Shown: piece after piece, positions 24,019 through 32,488 of the stretch
Position numbering within the stretch: position 1 is the first letter of the stretch
Layout: each line of letters starts with the position of its first letter
Source: Xylophilus sp.
GTDB lineage: Bacteria > Pseudomonadota > Gammaproteobacteria > Burkholderiales > Burkholderiaceae_C
Assembly (NCBI GenBank): GCA_009914555.1
Contig: WNDY01000011.1
Span: forward strand, 1 to 64,000
Direction of reading: 5' to 3'
DNA length: 64,000 nt
Notes under the pieces: generated by a model
Databases searched by the model: none
What the model was told of the DNA's origin: nothing
The model's input: the letters and a program-made list of their open reading frames with translations, nothing else
Position numbers and translations under genes: made by a program

Positions 24019-26286
24019 ATGAATGCACCCCTGCTCGTCGCCGCAACCCTGCCCGCCGCGGCCGGCGCCGCCGCGCCGCGCCCGCGGCTGAGGGAATATG
24101 CCGACCTGTTCATCGACCACCGCGCCACCATCCTCAAGGCGCTGGCCGTGGCGCTGCTGCTGGGCGCGATCTACACGCTCTTCGGCCCGCGCGTGTACGA
24201 GGCCAACGTCCTGCTCCAGGTCGAGGACCCGGACCGCTCGGGCGGCACCCTGGTCGGCGACTCGGCGAGCAGCGCGCTGAACGCCCGCACGCCCACGGCC
24301 GGCGAGGCCGAGATCCTGAAGTCGCGGCTGGTGCTGGGGCAGGCGATCGAGGACACAAAGCTCTACATCGAGGCCCGGCCGCTCTACGTTCCGCTGATCG
24401 GCCCCTGGCTGGCGCGCAACGCCAGGACTCTCTCGCAGCCGGGCTTTGCCGGCATCCCCGGCTACGTCAGCGGTACCGAGCAGATCACCGTGGCCCGGAT
24501 GGACGTTCTGGCCGAACTGGAAGGCTCACGCTTCCTCCTGACGGCCGGCACCGGCAACACCTACACGCTGACGCATCCCCGGCTGGACAGGCCGATCGCC
24601 GGCCGCGTCGGCACCCTGCTCGACGCCGACACGCCGAAAGGCCCGCTGCACCTGCTGGTGGGCTCGCTGTCCGGCCTGCCGGGCGCGCAGTTCGCGCTGG
24701 TGCGCCAGTCCGCGCAGCTGACCCTGCTGGAGCTGCAGCGCGACCTGCGCGTGGTCGAGAAGGGCCGGCAGTCGTCGGTGATCGACCTGAGCTGGCAGCA
24801 CGGCGACCGGGTGCAGCTGGCCGACCTGCTCAACGAAGTGGCGCGGCTCTATGTGCGGCTGAACGTGGACCAGAAGACCGCCCAGGCCCAGCGCGCGCTC
24901 GACTTCCTCGACGGCGAGCTGCCCAAGCTCAAGCAGCAGTTGGAGCAGTCTGAGGAAGCCTACAACCAGTACCGCAACCAGAACGGCACGGTCAGCCTGG
25001 ACGACGAGGCCCGCAATACGCTGGCGCAGAACGTCGAGCTGCAGTCCAAGCTGCTCGACGCCACGCAGAAGCGGCTGGAGCTGACCGAACGCTTCACCGC
25101 CCGCGACCCCGGCGTGCAGACCGTCGACGCGCAGATCGCGGCCCTGCGCTCGCAGCTCGGCGCGAACGAGCAGCGCATCCGCCGCATGCCGATGCTGCAG
25201 CAGACCACCCTGCGCATGCAGCGCGACATCAAGGTGAACACCGACCTGTACGTGTCGCTGCTCAACAGCGCGCTGCAGATGCGGCTGGCCAAGGAAGGCC
25301 GCATCGGCAACGTGCGCGTGCTCGACCATGCGCTTCAGCCCGAGGAGCCCATCCGGCCCAAGCCGTTGATCGCGATGGGCCTGGCCGCGGTGGCCGGGCT
25401 GTTCGCCGGGCTGGGCCTGGTGCTGGTACGTCGCAGCTGGCGCAGCACCGTCGAGAGCCCGGCCGAGATCGAGGCCCACACCGGGCTGGAGGTCTACAGC
25501 ACCGTGGCGCTGAGCGACCACCAGCGCCTGCTGGACCGCGCGGTGCGCAGGCAGCGGCCAGGCGCCCATATCCTGGCCCTGCAGCATCCGCAGGACCCGG
25601 CGCTCGAAGGTCTGCGCCGGCTGCGCACCGCGCTGCGGTTTGCGGCCCCGCGGGCGCCCAACAACCGCATCATCGTGTCCAGCGCCGCGCCCGGCGCCGG
25701 CAAGACCTTCGTCTCGTCCAACCTCGCCGTGCTGCTGGCTGCGGCCGGCAAGCGCGTGCTGCTGATCGACGCCGACCTGCGACGCAGCAGCATCGGGCCG
25801 CGCTTCGGCCTCCGGCACCGCGCCGGCCTGTCGGACCTGCTGGCCGGCACGGCCGACGACCCGTCGGCCATCCAGACCTCCGTGCTGCCGAACCTGGACG
25901 TGATCGCAGCCGGCACCCCCGCTTCGGCGCCGAGCGACCTGTTCGGCCGCGAAGCCTTCAGCGGCCTGCTCGCCCGCCTGTCGGCCCGCTATGACGTGGT
26001 GATCGTCGATGCCCCCCCGGCCCTGTTGGCGCCCGAAGTGGCCGAGATGGCCGTCGGCATGGGCATGCTGCTCATGGTGGCCCGCGCCGGCGACAGCGAA
26101 CTCGGCGAACTGTCGCGGAGCCTGAAGGAGCTGCGCCACGCGGGCATCCGCGTGCAGGGCGTGGTCCTCAACGCCCTGGACGCGCGCCAGCGCTACCGGG
26201 GCAGCTACGCCTACCGCTACGGCAGCCAGGCGCTGCGCCCGCAGCAGGCCGCGCTGCTGCCGGCCCGCGTGGAGACGACGCCATGA
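24019..26286 (+). CDS. Polysaccharide copolymerase / BY-type tyrosine kinase (Wzc-like)
   Basis: 755 aa inner-membrane protein. The N-terminal Wzz domain starts with a membrane helix (about residues 38-54) and a long coiled coil (about 290-420). A second membrane helix (about 450-472) leads to the cytoplasmic kinase: Walker A in SSAAPGAGKTFVSSN (about 554), Walker A' in VLLIDADLRR, Walker B in VVIVDAPP. The C-terminus carries a tyrosine cluster (RYRGSYAYRYG) for autophosphorylation. It controls chain length and export with the Wza-like protein. No Wzb-type phosphatase gene lies in this locus. The stop overlaps the next ATG by 4 bp. Confidence 0.93.
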   Translation: MNAPLLVAATLPAAAGAAAPRPRLREYADLFIDHRATILKALAVALLLGAIYTLFGPRVYEANVLLQVEDPDRSGGTLVGDSASSALNARTPTAGEAEILKSRLVLGQAIEDTKLYIEARPLYVPLIGPWLARNARTLSQPGFAGIPGYVSGTEQITVARMDVLAELEGSRFLLTAGTGNTYTLTHPRLDRPIAGRVGTLLDADTPKGPLHLLVGSLSGLPGAQFALVRQSAQLTLLELQRDLRVVEKGRQSSVIDLSWQHGDRVQLADLLNEVARLYVRLNVDQKTAQAQRALDFLDGELPKLKQQLEQSEEAYNQYRNQNGTVSLDDEARNTLAQNVELQSKLLDATQKRLELTERFTARDPGVQTVDAQIAALRSQLGANEQRIRRMPMLQQTTLRMQRDIKVNTDLYVSLLNSALQMRLAKEGRIGNVRVLDHALQPEEPIRPKPLIAMGLAAVAGLFAGLGLVLVRRSWRSTVESPAEIEAHTGLEVYSTVALSDHQRLLDRAVRRQRPGAHILALQHPQDPALEGLRRLRTALRFAAPRAPNNRIIVSSAAPGAGKTFVSSNLAVLLAAAGKRVLLIDADLRRSSIGPRFGLRHRAGLSDLLAGTADDPSAIQTSVLPNLDVIAAGTPASAPSDLFGREAFSGLLARLSARYDVVIVDAPPALLAPEVAEMAVGMGMLLMVARAGDSELGELSRSLKELRHAGIRVQGVVLNALDARQRYRGSYAYRYGSQALRPQQAALLPARVETTP

Positions 26287-26405
26287 GCGCCGCACGGCCG
26301 TCCGAAGGCGCTCGCACCGCAGCCGAAGGCGCAGGTACTCCGGTGAACTCCGCGCGGCCGCCCGAAGGCGCCCGCACCGCAGCGCCCGAGCGCGCAGGTA
26401 TCGCA
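26283..26405 (+). repeat. Tandem start-codon repeat (two units)
   Basis: Unit 1 (26283-26342, 60 nt) begins ATGAGC and unit 2 (26343-26405, 63 nt) begins GTGAAC. Both encode a form of SARP(S/P)EGARTAA and end just before the next start codon. A shortened third copy (39 nt) opens the glycosyltransferase gene at 29433. All three keep the frame. Confidence 0.7.
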
Positions 26406-27068
26406 ATGAGCGCACTGCACGACGCGACGCAGCTGCGTCCGCCGGACCATGCCCGGCTGCTGCAGCACACCAAGCGCGGCCTCGACATCCTCATGGCGGC
26501 CACCTTCTTCCTGCTGTTCGGCTGGGCCTACGCGCTGGTCTGGGCCGCCGTGCTGCTGAGCTCGGGCCGGCCCGCGCTCTATACGCAGCCCCGCTACGGC
26601 AAGGACGGCCGGGTCTTCCGGTTCTACAAGTTCCGGACGATGGTGCGCAATGCCGACGAGGTGCTGGCACGCCATCTCCGCGAGAACGAGGCCGCGCGTC
26701 GGCAGTGGGCCACGTTCCAGAAGCTGGACCCCGACCCGCGCATCACGCCGCTGGGCGCCGTCCTGCGCAAGTACAGCATCGACGAGCTGCCGCAGTTCTG
26801 GAACGTGCTCAAGGGCGAGATGAGCATGGTGGGCCCGCGCCCGTGCATGTTCGCGCAGAAGGATCTGTATGGCCGCTACTGGCCGCACTACTGCGCCGTG
26901 CGGCCGGGCATTACCGGACTGTGGCAGGTCAGCGGCCGCAGCGAGGTCAGCTACCGGCGCCGCGCCGCGATGGATGCCGCCTACGTCTCCACGCTGTCGC
27001 TGCGGCAGGACCTGGCGATCCTGCTCAAGACGTTCGCCGTGGTGGCCGGCGCCCGCGGCTCCGGCTAG
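26283..27068 (+). CDS. Undecaprenyl-phosphate sugar-1-phosphate transferase (WcaJ/RfbP C-terminal type)
   Basis: 261 aa. It starts polymer synthesis by moving a hexose-1-phosphate (often glucose or galactose) to undecaprenyl phosphate. One membrane helix (about 62-84) precedes the catalytic domain: FRFYKFRTMV, RKYSIDELPQFWNVLKGEMS, VGPRP and RPGITGLWQVSGRSE. The short form lacks the extra N-terminal helices of WcaJ. The first 41 residues come from a tandem 60/63 bp repeat in which each unit begins with a start codon. The conserved part begins at MSALHDATQ (26406), which may be the true start. The coordinates use the ATG that overlaps the upstream stop. Confidence 0.9.
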   Translation: MSAARPSEGARTAAEGAGTPVNSARPPEGARTAAPERAGIAMSALHDATQLRPPDHARLLQHTKRGLDILMAATFFLLFGWAYALVWAAVLLSSGRPALYTQPRYGKDGRVFRFYKFRTMVRNADEVLARHLRENEAARRQWATFQKLDPDPRITPLGAVLRKYSIDELPQFWNVLKGEMSMVGPRPCMFAQKDLYGRYWPHYCAVRPGITGLWQVSGRSEVSYRRRAAMDAAYVSTLSLRQDLAILLKTFAVVAGARGSG

Positions 27069-27119
27069 CCGCAGCCGACCGCTTTTCGGATTTCCAACCC
27101 TCTCACACGGAAGAACTTC

Positions 27120-28070
27120 ATGCGTATCTACGTTGCAGGTCATCGCGGCATGGTGGGCCGATCGCTGACGAAGCGGCTGCAGGCAGCCGGGCACGAGGTC
27201 GTCACGCGCGGCCACGACGAACTCGACCTGCTCGACCAGCAGGCCGTGCGCCGGTTCTTCGCCACCGAGCCCATCGACCAGGTCTACCTGGCGGCCGCCA
27301 AGGTCGGCGGCATCCATGCCAACATGACCTACCCGGCCGAATTCATCTACCAGAACCTGCTGATCGCGGCCAATGTGGTCCACGAGGCCTTCGCCGCCAG
27401 GGTGAAGCGACTGCTGTTCCTCGGTTCGAGCTGCATCTATCCGCGGCTGGCGGACCAGCCGATCGCCGAGGAATCGCTGCTCGGCGGCCGGCTGGAGCCG
27501 ACCAACGAGCCCTATGCGGTGGCCAAGATCGCCGGGATCAAGCTCTGCGAGAGCTACAACCGGCAGTACGGCGCGTCGCACGGCATCGACTACCGCAGCG
27601 TGATGCCGAGCAACCTGTACGGCCCGGGCGACAACTACCATGTCGAGAACAGCCACGTGGTGCCGGCGCTGATCCGCCGCTTCCACCTAGCCAAGGCCAG
27701 CGGCGCGTCGAGCGTGGTGATCTGGGGCACCGGCCGCGCGCGGCGGGAATTCCTCTATGTCGACGACATGGCCGACGGCTGCATCGCGGTGATGGGCCTG
27801 CCGCGGGCCGCGTATGACGCGCATACCGACCCGATGCGCGCGCATATCAACCTCGGCACCGGCCAGGACGTGTCGATCGCCGAACTGGCCGAGCAGGTGC
27901 GCGCCGTCGTGGGGTACCAGGGCCGGATCCAGTTCGACCCGTCCCGCCCCGACGGAACGCCGCGCAAGCTGCTGGACGTGTCGCGCGCGGCCGCCATCGG
28001 CTGGCGGGCCACCGTGCCGCTGGTCGAAGGCCTCCGCCGCACCTATGCCGACTACAGCCCTTCGGACTGA
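27120..28070 (+). CDS. fcl: GDP-L-fucose synthase
   Basis: 316 aa. Epimerase-reductase that turns GDP-4-keto-6-deoxymannose into GDP-L-fucose with NADPH. The Rossmann motif is GHRGMVG at the N-terminus. Catalytic residues sit in LGSSCIYP (Ser) and [10 protein letters not shown] (Tyr, Lys), and the family blocks [13 protein letters not shown] and [11 protein letters not shown] are present. Length is normal. It uses the product of Gmd, encoded 11 kb downstream in the same run, so the polymer probably contains L-fucose. Confidence 0.95.
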   Translation: MRIYVAGHRGMVGRSLTKRLQAAGHEVVTRGHDELDLLDQQAVRRFFATEPIDQVYLAAAKVGGIHANMTYPAEFIYQNLLIAANVVHEAFAARVKRLLFLGSSCIYPRLADQPIAEESLLGGRLEPTNEPYAVAKIAGIKLCESYNRQYGASHGIDYRSVMPSNLYGPGDNYHVENSHVVPALIRRFHLAKASGASSVVIWGTGRARREFLYVDDMADGCIAVMGLPRAAYDAHTDPMRAHINLGTGQDVSIAELAEQVRAVVGYQGRIQFDPSRPDGTPRKLLDVSRAAAIGWRATVPLVEGLRRTYADYSPSD

Positions 28071-28116
28071 CATACCCTGCAGCCGGCCCATGCCTGACCG
28101 CCGCGGCGATCGACCC

Positions 28117-29436
28117 ATGGACAACGCCATGAGAACCCTGAGCTTCTGGTGCGGCCTGGCGGCGGCATGGCTATGCGGGCTGACCGACCCCGCATGGGGC
28201 TATGCCGCCGTGTTCGCGCTCTCGCTGGTGCAGTTGGCCCAGCTCGGCGGCGGGGCCGCGAGCGTGTTCCTGCTGCTGCACTACACCACGGTGCTCGTCT
28301 ATTTCTCGATCGCGCCGGCGATGCAGATCGCCGTGGACGCGAGCTTCTGGGGCGCGGGGCCGGTCGGCGCGCAGGCGTACACCCGGGCGCTGGCGCTGCT
28401 GCTGCTCTACCTCGCAGGAGTGGAGGCGGCATGCCTGGTGGGGCCGGCGGCCCGCCCTGCGCCGGCCGGCGTGCGCCCGCCGCCCGACGTGGCCCACCCC
28501 CTGCTGCTGCTCCTGCTGGTGGGTGGCGGGTTCGCAGCCCTGTGGCTGCGGCCGGAGCTGAATTTCGTCGCGCGCGGGCTGCCTTCGGAGGTTCCGAGCG
28601 CGCCGTTCGATGGCATCGTCTTTTCGACGCTGCCCAAGCTCGTGGCGCTCGTGGGCGCCGTGGTGCTGGCCATCCGCGCCCTGCGCCAGCGGACGGCCGG
28701 TGCGTGGTGTACCGCGGCGGCGGCCACGGTGCTGGCCGCCGTCGCCGCCAATCCGGTCACCACGGCACGGCAGATCCTGCTGGTCGGGGGACTGCCGCTG
28801 CTGCTGCATGCGTTCGGCCGCACCCGGCGCTGGACGCTGGCCGTGGTCGTCGCGGGCGCCATCGCCGGCCTGGGCCCGGTGCTCAACCTCGTGTCGCGCG
28901 GCAGCATGTGGGGCGAGACGCTTGCGGTCTTCCCCTACAGCAGCGACTTCGACACGACCTACGTGGTGGCCGCCCTTCTCGAACGGGCGCCGGCGGCCGA
29001 GTTGGGCTGAGGGCGCTACCTGCTTTCGGCCGCGTCGTTCGTGCTGCCGCACGATCTCAAGCTCTTTCCCGACTACGACCCGCTCGGCTGGCCAGTGGTG
29101 CTCAACAACTTCTCGCAGAGCAACCTGTCGCTGGCACCCTTCACCACCGCCTACCTCGATTTCGGCCTGGCCGGTCCCTTTCTGCTGGGCCTGGCGCTGT
29201 CGATTGTCGGCGCGGCGCTGGAGCGTCGGCTCGTCCCGGGCAGCGCGCTGACCGGCGGCTATCTCTCGGCGCTCGTGCTGCTGGCCGCCTACGTGCCGCT
29301 GATGCGCGGGCCGATTCTGGGCTGGGGGCCGTTCGCCGCATCCGGACTCCTTGCCGCGCTGGCCCTGGGCTGGCTGTGCACGGGCCGCGAACGCACGGTG
29401 CCCCTGGCGCAGCCCCGCACAGGTGCCGTGGCATGA
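28117..29436 (+). pseudogene. Wzy-like polysaccharide polymerase with an in-frame UGA
   Basis: About 439 codons of a strongly hydrophobic protein with roughly ten membrane helices, in the place expected for the repeat-unit polymerase. One frame covers the whole gene, but TGA at 29008-29010 interrupts it after AAELG, and sense resumes at once with GRYLLSAASFVLP. Homologous polymerases have a short conserved stretch around a Gly-Arg here, and TGG to TGA is the simplest explanation. Truncation would remove the last 140 or so residues, including the last three helices, and should abolish activity. Starts at 28090, 28117 or 28129 are all possible. The stop overlaps the next ATG. The Wzy identity rests on topology and context. 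Confidence 0.7.
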
Positions 29437-30563
29437 GCACCGCCCGGCCGCCCGAAGGCGAAGGCACGCCCATGCGCGCCGCCATGGCCAGCCACCTGTT
29501 CTACGACACGCTGCGTCTCAACCGCGGCGCGGGCGGCGTGCTCAACGTGGCCGAAATGCTGCTGCGGAGCATGCGGTCGTCGCCCGGCGTGGACGTGGCG
29601 CCGGTCAGCGCCCGGCACCCGCGGCTCTTCGCGCTGGCGCGGCGGATCGGACTCAGCCGCTTCCTGCTGGAGGTGCTGCTCTACAACGCGCACTTGGTCT
29701 CGGCCCAGGTGTCGGGCCGGCGGCTGGTCTCGCTGTTCCCCAACTACTTCCTGCCGTTCGCCCTGTTCGGCCGGCACCGCGACGCGATCGTCATCGTGCA
29801 CGACCTCCAGTACAAGACCTACCCCGAGCACTTCAGCCGCGCCAAGCGCCTGTGGCTCGACTGGAACCTGCGCCGCGTGGCCCGCAGCCAGGCCCACGTG
29901 GTCTTCATCAGCCGCAGCAGCCAGCAGGACTTCGAGCGCCATTTCGGCCGCTGCCACCGCCCGAGCGTCATCTTCAATCCGGTGGATGCTGCCGTGCCGC
30001 CCGCGCCGGCGGACGGCACGGTCCGCGGCGAGCGCTACCTGATCGCGCCCTACCACTACTACCCGCACAAGAACTTCGGCGCCACATTGCGGCTCTTCGC
30101 GCGCATGAAATGCTATGGCCTGGTCGACTGGCTGGACATCACCGGCAACGGCGCGGCCGAGGTCGCGCGCATGGCTGCGGCCGTCGCACCGGCGCTGCGC
30201 GACAGCGTGCGCCACCGCGGCATGCTGCCGCGCGACGAACTGATCCGCCTGTACCTCGGGGCCAGCGCGTTCATCTCGCTGTCGACCTTCGAGGGCTTCA
30301 ATCTGTCGGCGGCCGAGGCGGCGATGCTGGGCGTGCCGCTGCTGCTGTCCGACATCCCGGTGCACCGCGAGCTGTTCGGCGGCTACGCCTTCTTCGTGGG
30401 CGATGACGCCTGCGACCTCGACTGCCTGTCGCGCTACCTGAGCACGCACCAGCAGCTGCGCCCGGCCTGGTCGCATGCGCCGGACTGCCAGCCGGCGGCG
30501 GTGGCGAGCCGCTATCTCATGCTCGAGCGCGATGCCGCCGCCGCGTCGGGAGCACCGCTGTGA
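29433..30563 (+). CDS. Glycosyltransferase family 4
   Basis: 376 aa cytoplasmic GT-B enzyme that adds a sugar to the lipid-linked repeat. The N-terminal domain contains IVIVHDLQYKTYPEHFSR. The C-terminal domain holds APYHYYPHKN and the donor-binding LSTFEGFNLSAAEAAMLGVP, the GT4 EX7E-type region. The first 13 codons (MSTARPPEGEGTP) are a third copy of the repeat seen before the sugar transferase. A second in-frame ATG at 29472 follows it directly and may be the real start. The gene overlaps its neighbours by 4 bp at both ends. Donor and linkage are unknown. Confidence 0.87.
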   Translation: MSTARPPEGEGTPMRAAMASHLFYDTLRLNRGAGGVLNVAEMLLRSMRSSPGVDVAPVSARHPRLFALARRIGLSRFLLEVLLYNAHLVSAQVSGRRLVSLFPNYFLPFALFGRHRDAIVIVHDLQYKTYPEHFSRAKRLWLDWNLRRVARSQAHVVFISRSSQQDFERHFGRCHRPSVIFNPVDAAVPPAPADGTVRGERYLIAPYHYYPHKNFGATLRLFARMKCYGLVDWLDITGNGAAEVARMAAAVAPALRDSVRHRGMLPRDELIRLYLGASAFISLSTFEGFNLSAAEAAMLGVPLLLSDIPVHRELFGGYAFFVGDDACDLDCLSRYLSTHQQLRPAWSHAPDCQPAAVASRYLMLERDAAAASGAPL

Positions 30564-31519
30564 AGCCGCTGACGCTGCGCCGCCTGCGCCGCGTAATCGT
30601 CCTGGCGCTGCTCGGTGCCGCCGCCGGCGCGGGCACGGCCCAGCCCGCCGCGCAGTGGGCCGCGCAGACCACGCCGCCGTTCGGCGTGATGGTGCACTAC
30701 CTGCCTGACCGCCAGACGATCGCCGACATCGCCCGCTTCGACGTCGAAGCCTTCGTCGCGGCGCTGGCGGACATGCGCGCGTCCTACCTGATCCTGACGC
30801 TGGGCCAGAACAACGGCCAGTACATCGCGCCCAACGCCGCGCTGGAAGCCCTGTGTCCCACCAGCGTGCGCGACCGGCCGCCGCGCGACCGGCCGCTGGA
30901 AATAGGCCAGGCGCTGCAGCGCCGCGGCATGGCGCTGGTGCTGTACCTCCCATTCCGTGCGCTGCAGGCCGACGCTGCGCTGATGCGTTGCCTGGACGAC
31001 GTGTCCGAGCAGGAGCCTCCGCCGCAGCGCTTCATCCTCCACTGGTCCGCGGTGATCCGCGAATGGTCCGACCGCTACGGCAGGCTGGCGCAGGGCTGGT
31101 GGTTCGACGGCACCTACGACACCCGGGGAATGTCGGACGGCGACTGGAGCGCGCTGTGCAGCGCCGCGCGCAGCGGCAACGCCGACCGCTGGCTCGCCTT
31201 CAACCCCGGCGAAGGCCCGCAGCGCTTCAGCCGCAGGGCCGCGCCCTGCCAGGACGTGATGGCCGGCGAGTTCCTTCAGCCGCCTGCCCGCCCGGCCGGG
31301 CAGGCCTCCGGCCTGGTCTTCCACGTGCTGACGCCGCTGGGCAGCTGGTGGGGGCGACCTTCGCCGCCGCGCTTCACCGCCGCGCAGATACGCGACTGGA
31401 TCGCCGAAGCGAAGGCCCGCGGCGGCCTGTTCACGCTCGACCTGCCGCTGGACGCCGACTTCCGCTTCCTGCCCGCCCACGTCGCGCTGGTGCGCAGCGC
31501 CACGGCCCCGGGCTCCTGA
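30560..31519 (+). CDS. Secreted GH29 (alpha-L-fucosidase)-like protein
   Basis: 319 aa with a GTG start overlapping the previous stop. A signal peptide-like N-terminus (Arg-rich, then VIVLALLGAAAGAGTAQ) suggests the periplasm. The fold clues are PFGVMVHYLP near the start, YLILTLGQNNGQYIAPN in place of the classical KHHDGF block, and GWWFDGTYD with the Asp expected for the GH29 nucleophile. It is shorter than usual fucosidases and has no C-terminal beta domain. In a locus making GDP-fucose it may trim or edit fucosylated polymer. Activity is not certain because the acid/base residue cannot be identified by eye. Confidence 0.65.
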   Translation: MKPLTLRRLRRVIVLALLGAAAGAGTAQPAAQWAAQTTPPFGVMVHYLPDRQTIADIARFDVEAFVAALADMRASYLILTLGQNNGQYIAPNAALEALCPTSVRDRPPRDRPLEIGQALQRRGMALVLYLPFRALQADAALMRCLDDVSEQEPPPQRFILHWSAVIREWSDRYGRLAQGWWFDGTYDTRGMSDGDWSALCSAARSGNADRWLAFNPGEGPQRFSRRAAPCQDVMAGEFLQPPARPAGQASGLVFHVLTPLGSWWGRPSPPRFTAAQIRDWIAEAKARGGLFTLDLPLDADFRFLPAHVALVRSATAPGS

Positions 31520-31535
31520 CAACGCAGGCACCAAC

Positions 31536-32468
31536 ATGCACCCACCGATCACCTTCATCGTCGTCGAAGACCGCCAGAACCGCACGCTGGACCTGTGCCG
31601 CGCCTCCGCGGCGCGGGCCCAGGAGCAGCTGCTCGTGCTGACGGACGTGGACGCCGGCCCCGGCTACGAGCAGCTGTGCCGCGCCTACGTCCACCTGTCG
31701 AGCAACACGCCGGCGTTCGAGAAGATCTGCCTGCGCCGGTACTTCCTGCTGGCCGAATACCTCAGGCGCCACCCCGCGTGCAGGCAGTTCGTGCTCGTCG
31801 ACAGCGACGTGCTGCTGTTCCGCGGCATCGGCACGCATGTGCGCCGGATCGCGGGCCGCTGCGATTTCGCCGGCTCCTACATCCGTCCCTCCGATGGCTG
31901 GAACCCGTGCCAGATCTCGCCGCACGTGAGCTACTGGACGGCGCAGGGGCTTGCACGCTTCGTCGCCTTCGTCCTCCAGACCTACGGCACGCCCGAAGGG
32001 ATCGCCGGCCTGCGCGCGATCGCCGACCGGTTCACCGCACGCGGCCTTCGCGGCGGCGTCTCCGACATGACGCTGCTCTACCTGTGGGCGAAGGCCAGCG
32101 GCAATGCGCTGCCGATCAACCGCGTGTTCGAGGGCCGGGTGATCGACCACAACATCAACACCGCCGACAACCTTCGGCCGCGCGAGTTCCGCCTGCGCGG
32201 CGGCGCCAAGCGCATCGGCTTCGCCGACGGCCGGCCTTACCTGACCGGCTCGGTCGGCCAGAAGGTGGACGTGCTGGCACTGCACTTCCAGGGCAAGGCC
32301 AAGGTGGCGATGGCGCCGGCCCTGCACGGCCACGTGCACCTGGTCGCCTGGCTGACTTATGCCATGTACGCCGCGCGCAGGGCGAAGAACCTGGGCTACC
32401 GCGTCACAGCCGCGCTGCGCCGCATCGGCCGGGCCGGGCCGCTGGCCGACGCACCGGCCGCCGAATAG
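31536..32468 (+). CDS. Putative glycosyltransferase with DxD motif
   Basis: 310 aa, no signal peptide or membrane helix. FVLVDSDVLLF around residue 90 contains DSD, a metal-binding DxD of GT-A enzymes. The block AFEKICLRRYFLLAEYL and a late VIDHNINT are conserved-looking but belong to no family I can name. It lies between the GH29-like gene and the flippase gene, with gaps of 16 and 20 bp, so it is likely to act on the repeat unit. Donor and acceptor are unknown. Confidence 0.7.
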   Translation: MHPPITFIVVEDRQNRTLDLCRASAARAQEQLLVLTDVDAGPGYEQLCRAYVHLSSNTPAFEKICLRRYFLLAEYLRRHPACRQFVLVDSDVLLFRGIGTHVRRIAGRCDFAGSYIRPSDGWNPCQISPHVSYWTAQGLARFVAFVLQTYGTPEGIAGLRAIADRFTARGLRGGVSDMTLLYLWAKASGNALPINRVFEGRVIDHNINTADNLRPREFRLRGGAKRIGFADGRPYLTGSVGQKVDVLALHFQGKAKVAMAPALHGHVHLVAWLTYAMYAARRAKNLGYRVTAALRRIGRAGPLADAPAAE

Positions 32469-32488
32469 CAGCAGCAGGCGCGCCGACC

